Position numbers and translations under genes: made by a program. From JALYXS01 sp051003795 (GTDB lineage Bacteria; Acidobacteriota; Terriglobia; Bryobacterales; Bryobacteraceae), in the NCBI GenBank assembly GCA_051003795.1, contig JBPCKZ010000115.1, positions 1-55,135 on the forward strand: a DNA stretch of 55,135 nt. Direction: 5' to 3'. Of the stretch, positions 40,298 through 48,370 are shown piece after piece. Under the pieces are notes generated by a model, which saw nothing but the letters and a program-made list of their open reading frames with translations, was not told the DNA's origin and made no database searches. The first letter of the stretch is position 1; every line of letters starts with the position of its first letter.

Positions 40298-41068
40298 GTG
40301 CAGACGATTCTCTTGGCGGCGTTGTTTTTGATGCAGCGGCCTCGAGTGCTCGATGCGGAATTCGGCGACAAGAACCCCTACACGAGCCAGGAGGATATCG
40401 CGCAAGGCAAGAAACTGTACGGTGGGCGCTGTGCCGGTTGCCACGGACCCGCCGGCGATGGCGGCAAGGGCGCGAACCTCGCCGTCCCGGTGCTGCCGCG
40501 CGCCGCGGAGGATCGCAGTCTTTACCTAATAATCCGCCACGGAATCCCCGATACGGAGATGCCGGATTCTCTCCTGTCCCCTCGCGAGATCTGGCAGGTG
40601 GCTGCCTTCGTTCGAACCTTGGGACAATTACGGCACGAGACTCTAAGCGGCGACCCCGTCCGCGGGAGCGCGCTGGTACGCGGCAAGGGCGGCTGTCTTC
40701 GATGTCATTCGATCGGCGTCGAAGGCGGGCGCACGGGTCCGGCCTTAAGCGACGTCGGCGCGCGAAGCAGTCCGTCCCATATCCGGGCTAAACTGCTCAC
40801 GCCCGAGAGCGATATTCCCGAGCGGTTCCGCGTGGTCGATTTAAAGACACGGGACGGCCTCGCGGTTTCGGGCATACGCCTGAATGAAGACTCCTGGTCC
40901 ATCCAGGTTCGCGATTTCAACGACAAAATCCACTCGTTTTGGAAGGACGATCTTGCGGAATTGAAGGTGGCGCGGCGGACGATCATGCCTTCTTACCTGG
41001 CGCAGCTCGATAAACGGGAAATCGAGGACATAGTCGCGTACCTCGCGACGTTAAAGGGCGCGCAATGA
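40298..41068 (+). CDS. Diheme c-type cytochrome
   Basis: 256 residues from GTG 40298, with GGAGG upstream. A short hydrophobic N-terminus serves for export. Two heme motifs, CAGCH (near residue 46) and CLRCH (near residue 132), each with a later Met candidate. The C-terminal 80 residues (VVDLKTRDGLAVSGIRLNED onward) are a small beta domain seen in cytochromes with quinoprotein partners, ending in a third partial cytochrome-like helix (EIEDIVAYLATLKG). It overlaps the PQQ dehydrogenase start by four bases, so it is the likely electron acceptor. Confidence 0.9.
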   Translation: MQTILLAALFLMQRPRVLDAEFGDKNPYTSQEDIAQGKKLYGGRCAGCHGPAGDGGKGANLAVPVLPRAAEDRSLYLIIRHGIPDTEMPDSLLSPREIWQVAAFVRTLGQLRHETLSGDPVRGSALVRGKGGCLRCHSIGVEGGRTGPALSDVGARSSPSHIRAKLLTPESDIPERFRVVDLKTRDGLAVSGIRLNEDSWSIQVRDFNDKIHSFWKDDLAELKVARRTIMPSYLAQLDKREIEDIVAYLATLKGAQ

Positions 41069-42648
41069 GATTGCTGCTCATGGCGGCGATCCTAACGGCC
41101 GCCCCGCCGCTCGCCGGGCAGGTGACGAGTGAAAGAATCCTCGGCGCGGATAAGGAGCCCGGCAACTGGCTGACTTATTCGGGAAACTATGCGGGGCATC
41201 GTTTCAGCGCTCTCGACCGGATCAATGACGCGAATGTCGCGCGCTTGCGTCCCATGTGGGTGTACCAGGTAAATTCGCTTCAGAAACTCGAGACCACGCC
41301 GCTGGTTGCCGATGGCATCATGTACATCTCGGAGCCTCCCAGCAACGTGACAGCGCTTGACACGCGCACGGGCAAGGCTCTATGGAGGTACCGCCGCGTG
41401 TTTCCGGACGACATCCGGGTCTGTTGCGGAGAAGTAAATCGCGGCGTCGCGCTGCTCGGCGATTTTGTTTACGTGGGTACCGTCGACGCGCATCTGGTTG
41501 CGCTCGACGCCAAGACTGGCGCCGTGCGATGGGACACGACCGTAGCCAATTACAAAGCGGGTTATTCGATCACCGTCGCTCCGCTCGCGATCAAGGACAA
41601 AATCGTGATCGGCATGGCGGGCGGCGAATACGGAGTTCGCGGCTTTCTCGACGCCTATGACGGCAAGACGGGCAAACGCGCGTGGAGGTTCTGGACCATC
41701 CCGGGGGAGGGCGAACCGGAGAACAAAACCTGGGCGGGCGACAGCTGGAAAAAAGGCTCGGCGACCACGTGGACGACCGGCGCTTACGATCCGGACACGA
41801 ACCTGCTCTACTGGGGCACCGGCAATCCGGGACCGGATTGGAACGGCGTCAATCGGGGCGGGACGAACCTCTACTCCGATTGCATGGTGGCGCTCGACGC
41901 CGGCACAGGAATCTTGAAGTGGCACTTCCAGTTCACGCCCCACGACGTGCACGATTGGGATTCGACCCAGGTTCCCGTGTTGGTGGAGCGCGAAGTGCGC
42001 GGCGGGAAACGCAAGCTCTTAGTCTTTCCGAATCGCAACGGTTTTTATTATGTGCTGGATCGCAACAATGGCGAATTCATCCTAGGCAAGCCATACGCGA
42101 AGCAGACGTGGGCGAAGGGTCTGGACGATAGCGGCCGTCCTATACTCGCGCCAAATACAACTCCCACTCTGGAAGGCTCTCCGGTATGGCCGTCGGTATC
42201 CGGATCTAATAACTGGTATAGCTCGACTTACAGTCCGAAGACCGGACTTTTGTATGTGGCGGTCCGGGAGAGCGGCAGCATTTATTTTACGGGCGATACG
42301 GATTTCAGAGAAGGGGAACAGTTTAATGGCGGCGGCGTCCGCAATATCCCGGGCGAGGAGGAATGGGGCGCCGTTCGCGCGTTCAACCCGGCCACGGCGG
42401 AGGTGGTTTGGGAGCGCCGGCTGTTCTCGCCGCCATGGTCCGGACTGCTCTCGACGGCCGGCAACATAGTATTCGGCGCAACCAACGAAGGCCAGTTCTT
42501 CGCTCTCCAGGCTTCCACCGGGAAACCGCTCTGGCGCTTTCAGGCCGGCGGCCAATCGCGCGGGAATCCCATGAGCTATCTCAGCGATGGCAAGCAGTAC
42601 ATTGCCATGTCGATCGGGAATGCGCTTTACGTGTTCGGCCTGGAGTAA
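41065..42648 (+). CDS. PQQ-dependent alcohol dehydrogenase with lanthanide-type Asp
   Basis: 527 residues with a signal peptide (LLLMAAILTAAPPLAGQ). Eight-bladed quinoprotein propeller; Trp-docking repeats such as ALDTRTGKALWRYRR and ALDAKTGAVRWD. The vicinal disulfide Cys120-Cys121 (RVCCGEVNRG), metal ligands Glu188 (GGEYGVRG) and Asn254 (GTGNPGP), and the catalytic Asp297 in HDVHDWDST are all present. Asp299, two residues after the base, matches the extra Asp that marks lanthanide-dependent XoxF-type enzymes. Shorter than methanol dehydrogenase (about 600). Periplasmic oxidation of an alcohol or sugar is likely, with the coupled cytochrome as acceptor. Confidence 0.9.
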   Translation: MRLLLMAAILTAAPPLAGQVTSERILGADKEPGNWLTYSGNYAGHRFSALDRINDANVARLRPMWVYQVNSLQKLETTPLVADGIMYISEPPSNVTALDTRTGKALWRYRRVFPDDIRVCCGEVNRGVALLGDFVYVGTVDAHLVALDAKTGAVRWDTTVANYKAGYSITVAPLAIKDKIVIGMAGGEYGVRGFLDAYDGKTGKRAWRFWTIPGEGEPENKTWAGDSWKKGSATTWTTGAYDPDTNLLYWGTGNPGPDWNGVNRGGTNLYSDCMVALDAGTGILKWHFQFTPHDVHDWDSTQVPVLVEREVRGGKRKLLVFPNRNGFYYVLDRNNGEFILGKPYAKQTWAKGLDDSGRPILAPNTTPTLEGSPVWPSVSGSNNWYSSTYSPKTGLLYVAVRESGSIYFTGDTDFREGEQFNGGGVRNIPGEEEWGAVRAFNPATAEVVWERRLFSPPWSGLLSTAGNIVFGATNEGQFFALQASTGKPLWRFQAGGQSRGNPMSYLSDGKQYIAMSIGNALYVFGLE

Positions 42649-42754
42649 GCGGGAAAAAGTTTCCGGTTAGCGAATCCCACCCGATGCGGTGTTGGATCGG
42701 CCGCAACAATTGCGTTCCACTCCATGCATTGGCATTGAAACGCTGAGTAACGCG

Positions 42755-44173
42755 TTAAACCGCTTTCCGTCCAATGGCGATGATGGACGTCGGGTCCCAC
42801 GGCAGCCGATTATCGATTTTTCTCCAAAGCCAGACCAGCTTATTGAAAACCCGCATCGGGAAGCGCGACAACGTCGAGCGCTTCAGCACGCGACCCGTCA
42901 CGTACCAGCCGGGGCGCGAAACGCGGTTGAACTCTAATATCCGTTCGACAACAAAGCCGGCCTCCTCCATGCGCGCACGCAATTCGGCGCGGGAATAGCG
43001 GCGGTAATGTCCCAGCGCCGTATCGAGCGTGCCGAAGATCTCCTGCCCGCAAGGCACCAGCACAATCGCGCATCCGCCCGGCTGCAATATCGAATAGAGC
43101 CGTTTCAGCGAGCCTTGGTCGTCTTTCACGTGCTCCAGAACATTCAAGAATACGACCGTGTCCACGCGGTCGCGGAACGGCTCCAGATCTTCGGCCCTTT
43201 CCACGTCGCACTTGCGCACCTCCAGATTCGGGCGGTGCCGGAAGCCGTTGCGCAGCCGCTCCAGATGTTCCGGTTCGATGTCCGTCGCGGCATAGTATTT
43301 TCGCCGGTGCGCCAATTGCCGCGTCAGGTTTCCCGTTCCCGCGCCGATTTCGAGCACGCGCTGCCCGACATAGGGCGAAATCGTATCGGCCATCCACTTG
43401 TTGAATTTCGGCGCGAGCGAGAGGGCGTCCAACACTTCGGGGCCGGCGTCTAAATACAGATCGTTGGTGAAGCGGTACTTCGCAATCACCCAGATCGCTT
43501 CGAACGCGTCTTTCAACCCGATTTTCTTCCCCTGTTCGTAAGTGCGTCCGTGATAGCTGATCGCCGTTTCATAGATGCGGGCCTGCCGCCGCGCCAGCTT
43601 GATGGTGAGTTCCGGCTCGATCCCAAAACGATTGCTGCGAATCGGGATCGATTTCAGCAGCGACGTGCGGAAGGCCTTGTAACACGTCTCCATATCGGAA
43701 AGGTTGATATCCGCCGCGATATTGCAAACCGTCGTCAACATTTTGTTCGCGAGCGAGTGCCAGAAATAGAGCACGCGGCGCTCGCCCGAGGGCAGGAAGC
43801 GCGAACCGTAAACCACGTCGGCCTCGCCATCGAGCAGCGGCGCCAGCAGCTTCCGGTACTCGCGCGGGTCGTATTCGAGATCGGCGTCCTGAATCAAGCT
43901 GTACTCGCCGCGCGCTTGTCCGATAGCGGTCCGAATCGCCGCGCCTTTCCCTTGATTGCGCTCGTGATGGAACAGCCGGATAACCTCCCCCACCGGAGAA
44001 CGGCTCGCCAGAAATTCCTGGACGGCCTCGGCCGACCCGTCCGTCGAGCAATCGTTCACGACGATGATTTCGCGCTCCATGCCATCGGGCAATGGAGCGT
44101 TCAGCACCCGTTCGAGCAGAGGCTGAATAAACTCCTCTTCGTTGTAGAGCGGGATCAGTATCGAGAGCGTCAT
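42755..44173 (-). CDS. Bifunctional family 2 glycosyltransferase / SAM-dependent methyltransferase
   Basis: 472 residues from ATG 44173. N-terminal GT2 domain of the dolichol-phosphate mannosyltransferase type (about 1-235): LSILIPLYNEEEFIQPLL, VVNDCSTDGS, NQGKGAAIRTAI, IQDADLEYDPREY (DxD) and YGSRFL. C-terminal class I methyltransferase (about 265-472): VLEIGAGTGNLTRQL, TDIEPEHL, VVFLNVLEHVKDDQGSL and LQPGGCAIVLVP. There is no membrane segment between them. Probably builds or modifies a lipid-linked or surface glycan. The fusion is known in acidobacteria. The 106 bp downstream of it hold no gene that I see. Confidence 0.9.
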   Translation of the reverse strand: MTLSILIPLYNEEEFIQPLLERVLNAPLPDGMEREIIVVNDCSTDGSAEAVQEFLASRSPVGEVIRLFHHERNQGKGAAIRTAIGQARGEYSLIQDADLEYDPREYRKLLAPLLDGEADVVYGSRFLPSGERRVLYFWHSLANKMLTTVCNIAADINLSDMETCYKAFRTSLLKSIPIRSNRFGIEPELTIKLARRQARIYETAISYHGRTYEQGKKIGLKDAFEAIWVIAKYRFTNDLYLDAGPEVLDALSLAPKFNKWMADTISPYVGQRVLEIGAGTGNLTRQLAHRRKYYAATDIEPEHLERLRNGFRHRPNLEVRKCDVERAEDLEPFRDRVDTVVFLNVLEHVKDDQGSLKRLYSILQPGGCAIVLVPCGQEIFGTLDTALGHYRRYSRAELRARMEEAGFVVERILEFNRVSRPGWYVTGRVLKRSTLSRFPMRVFNKLVWLWRKIDNRLPWDPTSIIAIGRKAV

Positions 44174-44276
44174 CTTAAAATCGTTGGGCGTACCGGTACG
44201 GAAACCCCGCAACGCCCCCCGGAATTGAAACCAGCGTTATCTTCCCCATTTCAAAGCGATTCTGTAGGCTCAAGTG

Positions 44277-45017
44277 ATGCGAGAGTATGGCGCGAACGTA
44301 CGGCGGTCGGCGGTTCAGATTGTTCTCCTGGGGGCGGTTTGCGCGGTGGCGTCCGCCGGCTCAATCGATGTGAGTTCTCTCCATTATGTAACGCTCGGGC
44401 ACAATTCGGAGATCACGATCGAATTCAGTATTGGCAACTACGGGCAGAACAATCCTGGCGTATCGCCGTATCCCACGAACGTCGATTTTGAGCTGTTGGG
44501 GCCGGATCCGGCTTCGGCGAAAATGGCGCAAGTGCCGGGTTCCTCGGCCTTCTATTTTTCCGGCTACGGCGTTTCGGGGCGCCTCGAATCGATGGATGGG
44601 GGCACGTCCCTGCCTCTGATGGATGCGAACGCCACGCGCCTGGGTCTTGCCCCTGGATCGCTACTAGTCGGGGAAGGCATGTGGTCCGGTGGAAGCGGGA
44701 ATAGCCCGGTCGCTGTAGTCGACGCGTCGCGAGCATTAAGCCTGGCGCAATCGCAAGCCATATTCGGGGAAGGCGCTGCCGCCCGCATCCAATTGACGAA
44801 TACGGGCGCGGAGCTCACGATCGGCCTCGGCGCGGGGTATAGCATCCGCAACGCCGTGAGCGAGCCTGGCGTCACTGGGATGGGCAAGGTTCAGACCGCG
44901 GGCATCACCCGAAGCGTCGCAATTACGCAAGCGCCGGAGCCGGGGACCTGGGTATTGACGGTCGCCGGATTATTCGCGATCGCGGCCATTGGAGCGCGGC
45001 GAAAGGCGCTTGCTTAA
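44277..45017 (+). CDS. PEP-CTERM sorting-domain protein
   Basis: 247 residues; ATG 44277 directly follows an in-frame GTG. Signal peptide VQIVLLGAVCAVASAGS, a Ser/Gly-rich beta-type passenger with no recognised domain, and the sorting tail APEPGTWVLTVAGLFAIAAI followed by GARRKALA: the PEP motif, a membrane helix and a basic end. Such proteins are cut by exosortase and sent to the cell surface. No exosortase gene is in the window. Confidence 0.85.
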   Translation: MREYGANVRRSAVQIVLLGAVCAVASAGSIDVSSLHYVTLGHNSEITIEFSIGNYGQNNPGVSPYPTNVDFELLGPDPASAKMAQVPGSSAFYFSGYGVSGRLESMDGGTSLPLMDANATRLGLAPGSLLVGEGMWSGGSGNSPVAVVDASRALSLAQSQAIFGEGAAARIQLTNTGAELTIGLGAGYSIRNAVSEPGVTGMGKVQTAGITRSVAITQAPEPGTWVLTVAGLFAIAAIGARRKALA

Positions 45018-45037
45018 ACGCTGTACACTGAAGCCGG

Positions 45038-45700
45038 ATGGCTAGCAGGTCGTATCTCCTGAGCGAAGCACTACAGAATTATCTTGCCTCGATGATCGTG
45101 CGGGAGCCGGACGTTCTCAAACGATTGCGCGCGGAGACCGCTTCGCAACCGATGGCAATCATGCAGATTCCGCCCGAACAAGGACAGTTCCTGGCGCTGC
45201 TGGTGCGTCTGATGGGGGCGAAGCGCACGCTCGAAGTTGGCGTATTCACGGGATACAGTTCGCTTGCCGTGGCCTTGGCTTTGCCGGACGACGGAAAGAT
45301 TGTGGCGTGCGATGTCAGCGAGGAGTTTACCGCGGTGGCGCGGCGCTATTGGGAGGAAGCCGGGGTCGCCCGGAAAATCGATCTGCGGCTCGGTACCGCG
45401 GCGGAAACTCTTGGGCGTTTGATCGATGAAGGCCAAGCGGGATCCTTCGACTTCGCTTTCATCGATGCCGACAAGCCAAGCTACTGGAGTTATTTCGAGC
45501 ATTGCCTGAAGCTGCTCAGGCAGGGCGGGTTAATCGCGGTGGACAACGTCCTGCAAGAGGGCAAGGTGGCCGACCCCGGAAGTCGCGAGCCGCATGTCCT
45601 GGCGATCCGCGAGTTCAACGATCGCCTGCGAGGCGATACTCGCGTGGATTTTTGCATGCTGCCTCTGGCCGATGGCTTGACTTTGGCGCTCAAGCTTTGA
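45038..45700 (+). CDS. SAM-dependent O-methyltransferase (catechol OMT-like family)
   Basis: 220 residues. MQIPPEQGQFLALLVRLMGA, TLEVGVFTGYSSLAVALALP (motif I), VACDVSEEF, FDFAFIDADKPSYWSYFEHC (metal Asp residues) and LLRQGGLIAVDNVLQEGKVA are typical of the family 3 cation-dependent O-methyltransferases. Substrate unknown. thiO starts one base after its stop. Confidence 0.93.
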   Translation: MASRSYLLSEALQNYLASMIVREPDVLKRLRAETASQPMAIMQIPPEQGQFLALLVRLMGAKRTLEVGVFTGYSSLAVALALPDDGKIVACDVSEEFTAVARRYWEEAGVARKIDLRLGTAAETLGRLIDEGQAGSFDFAFIDADKPSYWSYFEHCLKLLRQGGLIAVDNVLQEGKVADPGSREPHVLAIREFNDRLRGDTRVDFCMLPLADGLTLALKL

Positions 45701-45701
45701 C

Positions 45702-46781
45702 GTGCTGGCAAGAACGACGGACGTAATCGTAATCGGCGGCGGCATCATAGGGATGTCGATCGCCTGGCGCCTGGCGCAACAGAGATTGCAGGTCGCGGTT
45801 TTCGACATTGGCGCCGTCGGCGGAGAGGCGAGCTGGGCGGGCGCCGGAATGCTCGCGCCCGGCGGCGAGATCGAAGAGCGATCCGCGTGGTCCGATTTCG
45901 CTCTGGAAAGCCTTCAACTCTATCCCGCGTTCGTGGCCGAATTGGAGTCGGAATCGGGCGTCAAAATCGATTTCCGCCAGTCGGGCGCAAAGGACCTGGC
46001 GTTCGACGAAGCCGAATGGACCGCGCTGACCGCCCGCGCCGCGCGGCAATCCGCGCTGGGGATCGCCTCTTCGCCGCTTCCGGACGAGCAAGCGCTTTTC
46101 TACCCCGGCGATGCCATGGTCGATCCGCGCGATACCGTTCAGGCGTTGCGCCGGGCATGCCTTGCGAGAGGCGTCCAGATCCGCGAACACGAGGGCGTGA
46201 CCGCAATTTACTCCGCAATTTACCCAGGCGAGTCCGTCGACGTGCAATCGCACGCAAAAAATTACTCCGCTGGTTCGGCCGTGCTCGCGGCCGGCGCATG
46301 GAGCGGGCCGGTGCCTCTTTTCATCGGCGGGCGTCTCCGCCCGATTCCGCCGTCTTTCCCCGTTCGCGGCCACCTGTTGGGCTACCGGTTACCGCCCGAT
46401 TCGCTCGGCTCCATCCTGCGCCATGGACACACGTACATACTGCAAAGAGCGAATGGCTTGACGATCGCGGGCAGCTCATCCGAACATGCCGGATTCAATC
46501 GCGAGATCGATCCCGCCGTGGCCGCCGATATCCACCGGCGCGCGGTGCGAATTCTGCCGGAATTATCGAACCCGGCACTATCGAAACCGGAACCATGGCT
46601 CGGCTTCCGTCCCGCCACGAATAATCTATCTCCCGAAATCGGCCGCGTTCCCGATAGCCGTGTATGGCTTGCCTATGGGCATTACCGTAACGGCATCCTG
46701 CTTGCTCCGGCAACCGCTCGGCGTGTCGCTTTTGAAATCGGCTCCAGCGCGATTACTGAACGGGCGGCGGGACCGCTTTAA
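45702..46781 (+). CDS. thiO: Glycine oxidase ThiO-like FAD enzyme
   Basis: 359 residues from GTG 45702. FAD-binding DVIVIGGGIIGMSIAWRLAQ, GGEASWAGAGMLAPGGEIEE, VDPRDTVQAL, VLAAGAWSGPV, PVRGHLLGY and the C-terminal WLGFRPATNNLSPEIGRV and YGHYRNGILLAP all match ThiO, which makes iminoglycine for the thiazole of thiamine. thiL, another thiamine gene, is 650 bp away. Two short tandem duplications lie within it. The last 29 bases overlap infC on the other strand. Confidence 0.9.
   Translation: MLARTTDVIVIGGGIIGMSIAWRLAQQRLQVAVFDIGAVGGEASWAGAGMLAPGGEIEERSAWSDFALESLQLYPAFVAELESESGVKIDFRQSGAKDLAFDEAEWTALTARAARQSALGIASSPLPDEQALFYPGDAMVDPRDTVQALRRACLARGVQIREHEGVTAIYSAIYPGESVDVQSHAKNYSAGSAVLAAGAWSGPVPLFIGGRLRPIPPSFPVRGHLLGYRLPPDSLGSILRHGHTYILQRANGLTIAGSSSEHAGFNREIDPAVAADIHRRAVRILPELSNPALSKPEPWLGFRPATNNLSPEIGRVPDSRVWLAYGHYRNGILLAPATARRVAFEIGSSAITERAAGPL
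46201..46224 (+). repeat. 12-bp tandem duplication in thiO
   Basis: CCGCAATTTACT is followed by CCGCAATTTACC (11 of 12 identical), giving AIYSAIYP. A second 15-bp pair at 46563-46592 gives LSNPALSKPE. Confidence 0.8.
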
Positions 46782-47340
46782 CCGGCTTCGCGGGAGCCGC
46801 CACTTTGGCGGGGCTAATTAGGATATGGGCGTTGCGCCCTTCGAGCCGCGGCGAGGCTTCCATCGTGCCGAAGGTGGAAAGGTCCTCGGCAAAGCGGGTA
46901 AGAAGCTTCTTGCCGAGATCCGTGTGCGCGATTTCGCGTCCCCGGAATTGCACCACCGCCTTCACGCGATTTCCTTCCTGCAAAAACCGGATTGCGTGGT
47001 TTTTCTTGAACTCGTAATCGTGATCGTCGGTGTTGGGGCGGAACTTCAACTCCTTCACCTGAACCACATGCTGCTTTTTCTTGGCTTCGTGCTGCTTTTT
47101 CTTCTGCTCGTATTGATAACTGCCGTAATCGATGGCCTTCGCCACCGGTGGCACCGCGGTGGGTGAGACTACCACCAGATCCAAGCCCATGTCCTGGGCT
47201 TTTCGGAGGGCAGCGGCAGTCGGCATGACCTCCGCCGTTCCGTCTGGAAATACGGCTCGTACTTCCCGTGCTCGAATGGTTTCGTTTACGTTTTCTCGGC
47301 GAGTCGGCCGGCGGGGTGGAAAGTTCCTGCCTGGATTCAT
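46753..47340 (-). CDS. infC: Translation initiation factor IF-3
   Basis: 195 residues. N-domain: NETIRAREVRAVFPDGTAEV, ALRKAQDMGLDLVVVSP, PVAKAIDYGSYQYEQKKKQH. C-domain: KELKFRPNTDDHDYEFKKNH, FLQEGNRVKAVVQFRGREIA and the AHILISP end with a Pro/Ala/Lys tail. The start is a plain ATG, not the AUU of enterobacteria. rpmI and rplT, which usually follow infC, are absent; its 3' end overlaps thiO by 29 bases. Confidence 0.97.
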   Translation of the reverse strand: MNPGRNFPPRRPTRRENVNETIRAREVRAVFPDGTAEVMPTAAALRKAQDMGLDLVVVSPTAVPPVAKAIDYGSYQYEQKKKQHEAKKKQHVVQVKELKFRPNTDDHDYEFKKNHAIRFLQEGNRVKAVVQFRGREIAHTDLGKKLLTRFAEDLSTFGTMEASPRLEGRNAHILISPAKVAAPAKPVKAVPPPVQ

Positions 47341-47397
47341 GCGTGGTTAGCGTTTCGTCTATTACTCAGGGTTTCAGTTTACTTGGATTTGGGGGCA

Positions 47398-47426
47398 TTG
47401 TCCACCGGCCCGGTAAACGCTAGAAT
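47398..47426 (+). promoter_or_regulatory. Predicted sigma-70-type promoter of thiL, leaderless
   Basis: TTGTCC at 47398-47403, a 17-base spacer, TAGAAT at 47421-47426, then five bases (TCGGC) and the thiL GTG at 47432. Transcription would begin at about the start codon. Confidence 0.5.
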
Positions 47427-47431
47427 TCGGC

Positions 47432-48370
47432 GTGCCCAGTGAACTGGAACTCGTACGGCGGATTCAGCGCCTCGCGGCTGTGCCTCGGAAGACGCGGAGC
47501 ACCGGGCTGGCACTCGGAATCGGAGACGATTGCGCCATCTTCCGCCCGCGCGGATCGCCGGAAGAGCTGCTCTTCACCACCGACCTGCTTATTGAGGATG
47601 TTCATTTCCGCCGCTCCACGCACTCCGCGTCGCAAATCGGCTACAAGGCGCTCGCGCGCGGATTGAGCGATTTGGCCGCCATGGGCGCGGAGCCGCGCTT
47701 CTGCCTGGTCTCGCTCGCTCTTCCAGAATCCGTGGACGCGAAGTGGATCTCCGGCTTTTACCGGGGGCTGCTGGCGCTTGCCCGCGAGGCCGGGGCTCCG
47801 CTGGCGGGCGGGGATCTCGCGCGGGGCGGCCGCATCATATGCGACATAGTGGCGTGCGACATAATCGCGTGCGGCGCGGCGCCCTTGGGAAAATCGCTGC
47901 GCCGGGATGGAGCACGGCCGGGAAACGCGATTTATGTTTCCGGAATGCTCGGCGGATCGGCCTTGGGTCTGGAGTTAGGGAAAGGGAAAGCGTGGAAGCG
48001 CCATGTTCGGCCGCGGGCGCGCTTGGCACTCGGAATCTTCCTGCGCGAGCAACTGCGCGCGACCGCCGCCATGGATTTGAGCGACGGCCTATCGCTCGAT
48101 TTGCACCGCATGTGCCTCGCATCCGGAGTCTCGGCCTCCATCGATGCTCCGCCGATCTTTCCCGGAGCGTCCCTGCATCACGCTCTGCATGGTGGCGAGG
48201 ATTATGAGCTGCTCTTTACCGCTTCGAAAAACAAGCGCGTGCCGTCCGCGTTCGATGGCCTCCCTCTAACCAGAATTGGTACGATTCAAAATGGCCGTCC
48301 CGGACTGGTGCTGTTTTCCGGCGAGCCGCTGCCAGCCCTGGGTTTCGATCACTTCCAAAACACGCGATGA
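47432..48370 (+). CDS. thiL: Thiamine-monophosphate kinase
   Basis: 312 residues from GTG 47432. GIGDDCAIFRP, TTDLLIEDVHFRR, GYKALARGLSDLAAMGAEPR, PLAGGDLARGG, AMDLSDGLSLDLHRM and HGGEDYELLFTA are the AIRS-family ThiL motifs. Phosphorylates thiamine monophosphate to the diphosphate. A 15-bp tandem duplication (47840-47869) adds residues, giving ICDIVACDIIACG where relatives have one copy. It heads a coupled chain of six genes. Confidence 0.93.
   Translation: MPSELELVRRIQRLAAVPRKTRSTGLALGIGDDCAIFRPRGSPEELLFTTDLLIEDVHFRRSTHSASQIGYKALARGLSDLAAMGAEPRFCLVSLALPESVDAKWISGFYRGLLALAREAGAPLAGGDLARGGRIICDIVACDIIACGAAPLGKSLRRDGARPGNAIYVSGMLGGSALGLELGKGKAWKRHVRPRARLALGIFLREQLRATAAMDLSDGLSLDLHRMCLASGVSASIDAPPIFPGASLHHALHGGEDYELLFTASKNKRVPSAFDGLPLTRIGTIQNGRPGLVLFSGEPLPALGFDHFQNTR
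47840..47869 (+). repeat. 15-bp tandem duplication in thiL
   Basis: TGCGACATAGTGGCG is followed by TGCGACATAATCGCG (13 of 15 identical), inserting five residues in frame. Confidence 0.85.

Noticed and set aside
42649..42754. Intergenic 106 bp searched for terminator or small RNA
   Set aside because: No stable hairpin with a T-run and no promoter pair that I could support.
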